Below are positions 59,583-64,000 of a stretch of DNA of 64,000 nt, one piece after another. The stretch covers positions 1 through 64,000 of the forward strand of contig NZ_VCHQ01000002.1 in NCBI RefSeq assembly GCF_005860775.1. The letters are read 5' to 3'. Within the stretch, counting starts at the first letter, position 1, and each line of letters starts with the position of its first letter. Source of the stretch: Klebsiella indica. GTDB lineage: Bacteria; Pseudomonadota; Gammaproteobacteria; Enterobacterales; Enterobacteriaceae. A program made the translations under genes and the position numbers. The notes under the pieces were generated by a model. That model had not been told where the DNA came from, searched no databases, and was given only the letters and a program-made list of their open reading frames with translations.

Positions 59583-61669
59583 CAGAAGCGCATGTTGACA
59601 TAGGCTTCGTAAGTTCGACCTGGCGCAATCATTTCTTGCCCTGTATAAGTACGCTGCCAGGTGTAGAAGCGATCCGTCAGGTTACGCACGCGGGTGCCTA
59701 CGGTAACGTCCTTAATCACTTCATAATCGGCGTTCAGGTCGACAGTCGTGTAATCGCCCATTTTGTTTTTGTTGGCATCATCGTTATAGCTACTGCCAAC
59801 ATAGTGGAGCTGCGCGCCCAGCCCCAGTTTGCTAATCGGCATATAACGGCCAGAAAGGTTAGCCGTCCACTCCGGGATATAGCGCGGCTGATTACCGGAA
59901 AGGTCCTGCGTACCTTGTTTGAAATTGTCAAAGCGCGCATGGGTATAAGCCACATTACCCGCCAGCGTGACGCTATCCAGCGGTTTAATCAATCCGCTGA
60001 ACTCAATGCCGCGCGAAGTCTGCTTGCCAACCGCATTCCATACACCGGCCTGGACAGCCGATTGCTGATAAAGATTTTTTTTCTGGAGATCGTAAACGGC
60101 CAGCTTCATTTCGCCGTGGTCGAATGTCCCTTTTACACCGGCTTCATATTGCTGAACTTCTGTAAGTGGCAGGGACGTTTGTTCAGGGCTGATAAAGAAG
60201 ATATCGCTGCCGGGCTCTTTACCTGTGGAATAGTTGGCATACACCGTCCAGTTTTCGTTAATGGCCCAGCTCGGCCCAATACCAACGCTCATAAAGCTAT
60301 AGCTACGATTGATGGTTTTATTGTCCTGCTGGTAATTCCAGTGCATATCCAGGTTGGTATAGCGCAACTGGCTTAACAGGGCGACAGCATCAGTGATATT
60401 CAGATTGTCTTCCAGCAGCAAGGCATACTGGTTCTGAGTGATGTGACGAACAGGTGAGCGCATCTTGCCACCCGCACCAGTGCGAAAGTCATTGGAGGCG
60501 GGGTTGGTCAGCAGAACATCTTCGCCGCCCGGGAAGCCGTTAGAATAGTACTGGAATTCGCGTTTTGAAAAATCGACACCCGCAGTCACGCGGTTGGCGA
60601 ATGATGCAATCGGGTGATCCCAGGTGACCATAGTACGGTTGCCCGTCAGCTTGTCATCATGAGCAAGATCGCCATAAGAATCACGGGTAACATAGCCCGC
60701 TTTGTTTGACGGGTAATAGCGTTCAACGTTCTGCCATTCGCGGAAACCTTTGTAATAATAGAACTGGTTATCAAAGGTTACATCAGGCGTTGCATACCAG
60801 GACTGGGTTGACTGGAATGAGGTTGCCTGGCTGCGGATATGCGCATCCTGAATGTTGTTGTAGTTTACATGGCGCAAGTCGCGATCAACGTTGCCGTTGA
60901 TGACAGGCGTCCCGAAATAGGGATTGCGCATATCCGTTAAGCTACGATCGATGTCAAAAGTGACCTGTGTGTTATCGGTCGGCGTTAGCAGGAGCTGTGC
61001 GCTGATGCGCTTCGGGCGACTGCGCTCTTTATCAACCTGAGTGCCGGTATTTGATGCGCTTACATCCATGCGGCCAGCAGCTATACCCTCAACAAGCGTA
61101 CCGCCCGCGCCGATGTGGGCGCGATGGCTGTTATAGCTTGACCAGCTATAGTCAGCTTCCACTGGCTGTCGACCAAAGGTTGCTCTACGTGATATCAGGT
61201 TGACGCTGCCACCGGCAGAACTCAGACCATTTAAAACGGATCCAGTGCCATACAGGATGTCCACGTTTTCATAATGAACCGGGTCGGCGATTTGAATGGT
61301 GCTACCGGGTACAGCCACGCCGTTTAGCAGCCAGGAAACGCCGGAGAAGCCGCGCAGTGAAACGCTGTTTGAGAGCGTAGGTGAGCTGGTGCCGGACATG
61401 CCTGGGGCGTTCTCAACGACTTCGGTGAGCGTGCGTTTGCCCTTAGCCGTAATGGTTCTGGCGCTGATGGTTTCAGTATGGCGTGGCGTTTGCTTATCGG
61501 TCAGACCGAGACGTGAGGCTGAACCGGATGAAAGACGTGCCGAGTCGGATTCGGCGGAATAGTCGGATACGTCACTGCCGGTGACGACGATGGTTTCATC
61601 TGCTGCACAGGCCAGAGGCGAAGTATTTACTGCTACTGCGAGAGCTATCAAAGAAGGCTTAAGTTTCAT
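59582..61669 (-). CDS. TonB-dependent receptor of a Zur-controlled metallophore operon
   Basis: 695 residues. Signal peptide (to LACA), TonB box DETIVVTGS, plug domain (TPRHTETISARTITAKGKRT; NVDILYGTGSVLNGLSSAGG) and a 22-strand barrel ending YEAYVNMRF with terminal Phe. It is of the FhuE/FpvA-like class but without an N-terminal signalling domain, so it should not drive its own sigma factor. Ferric or zinc-chelate uptake is possible; the promoter carries a Zur-type operator, favouring a zinc-linked ligand. It heads a four-gene operon with binding protein, methyltransferase and permease. Confidence 0.88.
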   Translation of the reverse strand: MKLKPSLIALAVAVNTSPLACAADETIVVTGSDVSDYSAESDSARLSSGSASRLGLTDKQTPRHTETISARTITAKGKRTLTEVVENAPGMSGTSSPTLSNSVSLRGFSGVSWLLNGVAVPGSTIQIADPVHYENVDILYGTGSVLNGLSSAGGSVNLISRRATFGRQPVEADYSWSSYNSHRAHIGAGGTLVEGIAAGRMDVSASNTGTQVDKERSRPKRISAQLLLTPTDNTQVTFDIDRSLTDMRNPYFGTPVINGNVDRDLRHVNYNNIQDAHIRSQATSFQSTQSWYATPDVTFDNQFYYYKGFREWQNVERYYPSNKAGYVTRDSYGDLAHDDKLTGNRTMVTWDHPIASFANRVTAGVDFSKREFQYYSNGFPGGEDVLLTNPASNDFRTGAGGKMRSPVRHITQNQYALLLEDNLNITDAVALLSQLRYTNLDMHWNYQQDNKTINRSYSFMSVGIGPSWAINENWTVYANYSTGKEPGSDIFFISPEQTSLPLTEVQQYEAGVKGTFDHGEMKLAVYDLQKKNLYQQSAVQAGVWNAVGKQTSRGIEFSGLIKPLDSVTLAGNVAYTHARFDNFKQGTQDLSGNQPRYIPEWTANLSGRYMPISKLGLGAQLHYVGSSYNDDANKNKMGDYTTVDLNADYEVIKDVTVGTRVRNLTDRFYTWQRTYTGQEMIAPGRTYEAYVNMRF

Positions 61670-62013
61670 ACACCAATACTAAATTATAAATTGCAATGTT
61701 ATAACGTAACATAATTTATCAGTAAAAAAACTGGACAAATGTGATCGTGTGAGAAGAGGAATGGTGACATTGTTTATGCAGCCAGTATGAGCCGCGGTGG
61801 TAGCGGTGTCGGCGGAGTATACTCCAGCAAGCTGACTGAAACTCTCTGTTTTCAGTACCGCCAGATGGGCTGAGCTTCTCGTCCTACAGGGCGCGCGATC
61901 CGCACTCCCGGATGACGATGTGGTGCAGGTTTGCCCGGTTTTATTATCGATACGATGGCGCAACATCATATAGACGATGTCATTGATCTGCTTAAACAAG
62001 GGGGAGTTTGTGC
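61670..62013. promoter_or_regulatory. Promoter region of the metallophore operon
   Basis: About 344 bp between the TonB receptor and the lysR-type gene (transcribed toward it). It holds the Zur-type operator near 61700 and nothing gene-like; a 106-codon minus-strand frame shows no family features. Confidence 0.5.
61693..61715. promoter_or_regulatory. Zur operator of the metallophore operon
   Basis: The core ATGTTATAACGTAACAT (61696-61712) has perfect 6-bp arms, ATGTTA and TAACAT, separated by 5 bp. This is the arm sequence and spacing of the enterobacterial Zur consensus (ATGTTATA-N-TATAACAT). It lies 24-46 nt in front of the receptor ATG. Zinc-bound Zur would repress the operon. Confidence 0.8.
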
Positions 62014-62913
62014 TCAGGAAAGGGAATGAAGAAACAGTTCAAGAATGGAATTTGGTCTTGACCCCTTACGCGTCGCGAGGGCGATTTTGGTCGAAAAACT
62101 CAGTCTGTCGGGTTCAATGGCGCGCATTATTCCCTTTTCTACCCAGTGTGCTGCATAGTGATCCGGCAGAAAGCCCACAAAGCGACCCGTCAGGATCAAA
62201 AACGCGACGCCTTCGCGATCGGAAGCCGTCGCCGAGCATGACAACAACTGGTGAATGCCAATGCTTTCTGCCGTCATCCGGTAGCTCGGTACTACCGCGT
62301 CAAGACGGCTGAGTTGCGCAGTGTCGGATACCTTTCCACAGTGGAACAGAGGGTGTTTATCGCTACAGTAAAGATTTGATTTTTCATCATAAAGATGCTT
62401 GTAATCCAGGGCGGATATCGGCGACGTTAACGGCAGTGCCCCCACATGCAATCGCCCGTCCATCAGGCCGCGTTCGATATCCGCCGCCGTGCACATGCTC
62501 AGGTTGATGCGCACGTCCGGCCCCTTCGCGCGTAGCATATCCAGCGCATTGGTAATGCGCATCATCGGCTGGGTCACCAGATTGTTGATGATGCCGATGT
62601 TAAACTCGCCACGCAGGTGCCGGTGCATCTGGTTCACCTGCTGACGGAACGCCTCAATAGCGGCCATCATGGTGTCGCTGATACGCAGTATCTCGCGCCC
62701 TTCGTCAGTAAGGGAAAAGCCTGCCCGGCCGCGCTGACATAGCCGCATACCCAGCCGTTTTTCTAAATCGCTCATGTGCATACTGATGGCTGAACGGGTA
62801 ATACCCAGCAGGCTTTCGGCGCCGGAAAAACTCCCGCATTCCACCACCGTTTTAAAAATCCGCAGCAGCTTCAGATCGAAATCGGTCACCTGTCCGAGCG
62901 ATTTTGTTTTCAT
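62014..62913 (-). CDS. LysR-family regulator divergent from the aminotransferase
   Basis: 299 residues. N-terminal winged helix (DLKLLRIFKTVVECGSFSGA; SAISMHMSDLEKRLGMRLCQ) and a substrate-binding effector domain (NIGIINNLVTQPMMRI; HVGALPLTSPISALDYKHLY). It is divergent from the class III aminotransferase over 99 nt, the usual arrangement for control of a neighbouring catabolic gene. T-N11-A boxes cannot be assigned firmly. It is likely a regulator of beta-alanine or omega-amine use; effector inferred. Confidence 0.85.
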   Translation of the reverse strand: MKTKSLGQVTDFDLKLLRIFKTVVECGSFSGAESLLGITRSAISMHMSDLEKRLGMRLCQRGRAGFSLTDEGREILRISDTMMAAIEAFRQQVNQMHRHLRGEFNIGIINNLVTQPMMRITNALDMLRAKGPDVRINLSMCTAADIERGLMDGRLHVGALPLTSPISALDYKHLYDEKSNLYCSDKHPLFHCGKVSDTAQLSRLDAVVPSYRMTAESIGIHQLLSCSATASDREGVAFLILTGRFVGFLPDHYAAHWVEKGIMRAIEPDRLSFSTKIALATRKGSRPNSILELFLHSLS

Positions 62914-63012
62914 AGGTAAAAAAAACCTTAACTAAATGTCTCGTAATTTGGATTTAACTTATCTTTTGCTTGATTGCAAACTCTTCTAACACTTTGCAGG
63001 AAGAGATCCGTT

Positions 63013-64000
63013 ATGTCCGAAGCCATCAACATCGCATCGCTGAATCTGAAATCACACTGGATGCCGTTTAGCGCCAACCGTAACTTTCACCGTGATCCAC
63101 GTTTTATCGTGGCCGCGAAGGGACGCTGGCTGCAAGACGCTAATGGGCGCCAGATTTATGACAGTCTGTCGGGGCTCTGGACCTGCGGCGCCGGTCATAC
63201 TCGCAGTGAAATCCAGCAAGCTGTGGCCAAACAGCTGGGTACGCTCGACTATTCCCCGGGCTTCCAGTATGGCCACCCGCTGTCGTTTCAACTGGCGGAT
63301 AAAATCGCCAGCCTGATGCCAGGCAACCTGAACCACGTTTTTTTTACCGGCTCTGGCTCCGAATCCGCCGATACTGCCATCAAAATGGCTCGTGCCTACT
63401 GGCGCGCTAAAGGGCAACCCGCCAGGACAAAACTGATCGGCCGCGCCAGGGGCTATCACGGCGTTAACATGGCGGGGACCAGTCTTGGTGGCATCGGCGG
63501 CAATCGCAAGATGTTCGGCCCTCTGCTGGACGTCGATCACCTGCCGCATACGCTGCAATCGGGTATGGCATTCACCAAAGGGATGGCGGCCACCGGCGGC
63601 CCGGCGCTGGCGGATGAGCTTCTGAAGCTGATTGAACTGCACGATGCCAGCAACATCGCCGCCGTGATCGTTGAGCCGCTGTCAGGTTCCGCCGGCGCGA
63701 TTATTCCGCCGCAGGGCTACCTGCAACGACTGCGGGAAATTTGCACCCGGCACGATATTTTGCTGATTTTCGATGAAGTCATTACCGGGTTCGGGCGTAT
63801 GGGAAGTTGGAGCGGGGCGGAGTATTTTGGCGTTACGCCAGATATCCTCAACTTCGCCAAGCAGATAACCAATGGTGCCATTCCGCTGGGCGGCGTGGTG
63901 GCCAGCAGCGAAATCTATGATGCTTTCATGTCACAGCCGTTGCCGGAACACGCGGTGGAGTTCGGCCACGGCTACACCTACTCCGCTCATCCGGTGGCGT
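63013..64000 (+). CDS. Class III omega-amino acid:pyruvate aminotransferase (cut by window end)
   Basis: ATG 63013 with AGGAAGAG 9-16 nt upstream; 329 codons lie in the window and the frame is still open at its end. Features of the beta-alanine:pyruvate/omega-amine transaminases are SHWMPFSANRNFHRDPR near the start, SGLWTCGAGHTR, FTGSGSESADTAIKMAR, IIFDEV-type LLIFDEVITGFGRMG and FAKQITNGAIPLGGV with the PLP lysine. It moves the amino group of beta-alanine or other omega-amines to pyruvate. It is probably controlled by the divergent LysR gene and often followed by a semialdehyde dehydrogenase, which would lie outside the window. Confidence 0.88.
   Translation, partial: MSEAINIASLNLKSHWMPFSANRNFHRDPRFIVAAKGRWLQDANGRQIYDSLSGLWTCGAGHTRSEIQQAVAKQLGTLDYSPGFQYGHPLSFQLADKIASLMPGNLNHVFFTGSGSESADTAIKMARAYWRAKGQPARTKLIGRARGYHGVNMAGTSLGGIGGNRKMFGPLLDVDHLPHTLQSGMAFTKGMAATGGPALADELLKLIELHDASNIAAVIVEPLSGSAGAIIPPQGYLQRLREICTRHDILLIFDEVITGFGRMGSWSGAEYFGVTPDILNFAKQITNGAIPLGGVVASSEIYDAFMSQPLPEHAVEFGHGYTYSAHPVA

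Overview
This is a 64 kb chromosomal window from an enteric gammaproteobacterium (Enterobacteriaceae) close to the Escherichia/Citrobacter/Klebsiella group. Most genes match E. coli K-12 proteins in length and motifs. Their order follows the E. coli 92-93 min region: soxRS, ghxP, yjcE, acs operon, gltP, fdhF, als operon, rpiRB, phn operon, yjdM, proP, mel operon. The sequence alone does not settle the genus. Calls rest on recognising families and motifs by eye; no search was run.

Layout. 1-1550: right end of an IS481/IS3-type insertion sequence that cuts off a small gene, then gene-poor debris. 1551-6731: an accessory amino-alcohol module of APC permease plus PLP phospho-lyase (one operon), a divergent aminoglycoside-phosphotransferase-fold kinase, and an AraC regulator. 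It looks like an ethanolamine or aminopropanol route that needs no microcompartment. 7447-9711: a lone FepA-type TonB receptor. 9760-12540: yjcB and soxRS, flanked by two related degenerate repeats, one of which supplies the soxR stop codon. 12744-24138: core genes ghxP, yjcE, acs-yjcH-actP, gltP and the selenoprotein gene fdhF (in-frame TGA read as Sec140, SECIS hairpin, sigma-54 promoter). 24364-31333: D-allose operon alsBACEK, rpiR and the divergent rpiB. 31460-39091: a C-P lyase operon phnFGHIJKLMNP with a good Pho box in front of phnF, but without phnCDE (transporter) and phnO. 39301-45785: yjdM, proP and the melibiose genes melR/melAB. 45986-55310: cbpAM, a TerC-type membrane protein, a DsbA-like periplasmic protein and pgaABCD (poly-beta-1,6-GlcNAc).

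55914-61669 is the most interesting accessory block. A low-GC LuxR-type regulator lies near pga. It is followed by a four-gene metallophore-type uptake operon: TonB receptor, periplasmic binding protein, SAM methyltransferase and FecCD permease. A near-ideal Zur operator sits directly upstream, so zinc rather than iron is the likely trigger. The operon appears to be decaying: no ABC ATPase gene is present, only a short ATPase-like tail follows the permease, and the binding-protein frame runs 71 nt into the methyltransferase. 62014-64000: a LysR regulator divergent from a class III omega-amino-acid:pyruvate aminotransferase that runs off the window.

Functionally the window combines scavenging of carbon and nitrogen (amino alcohols, acetate, glutamate, allose, melibiose), phosphonate phosphorus, and metals (two TonB receptors), with oxidative and osmotic stress responses and biofilm polysaccharide. 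Several blocks that E. coli carries here (yjcO, phnCDE, phnO, basRS-eptA, adi genes) are absent, and the accessory modules sit at or near such breakpoints.
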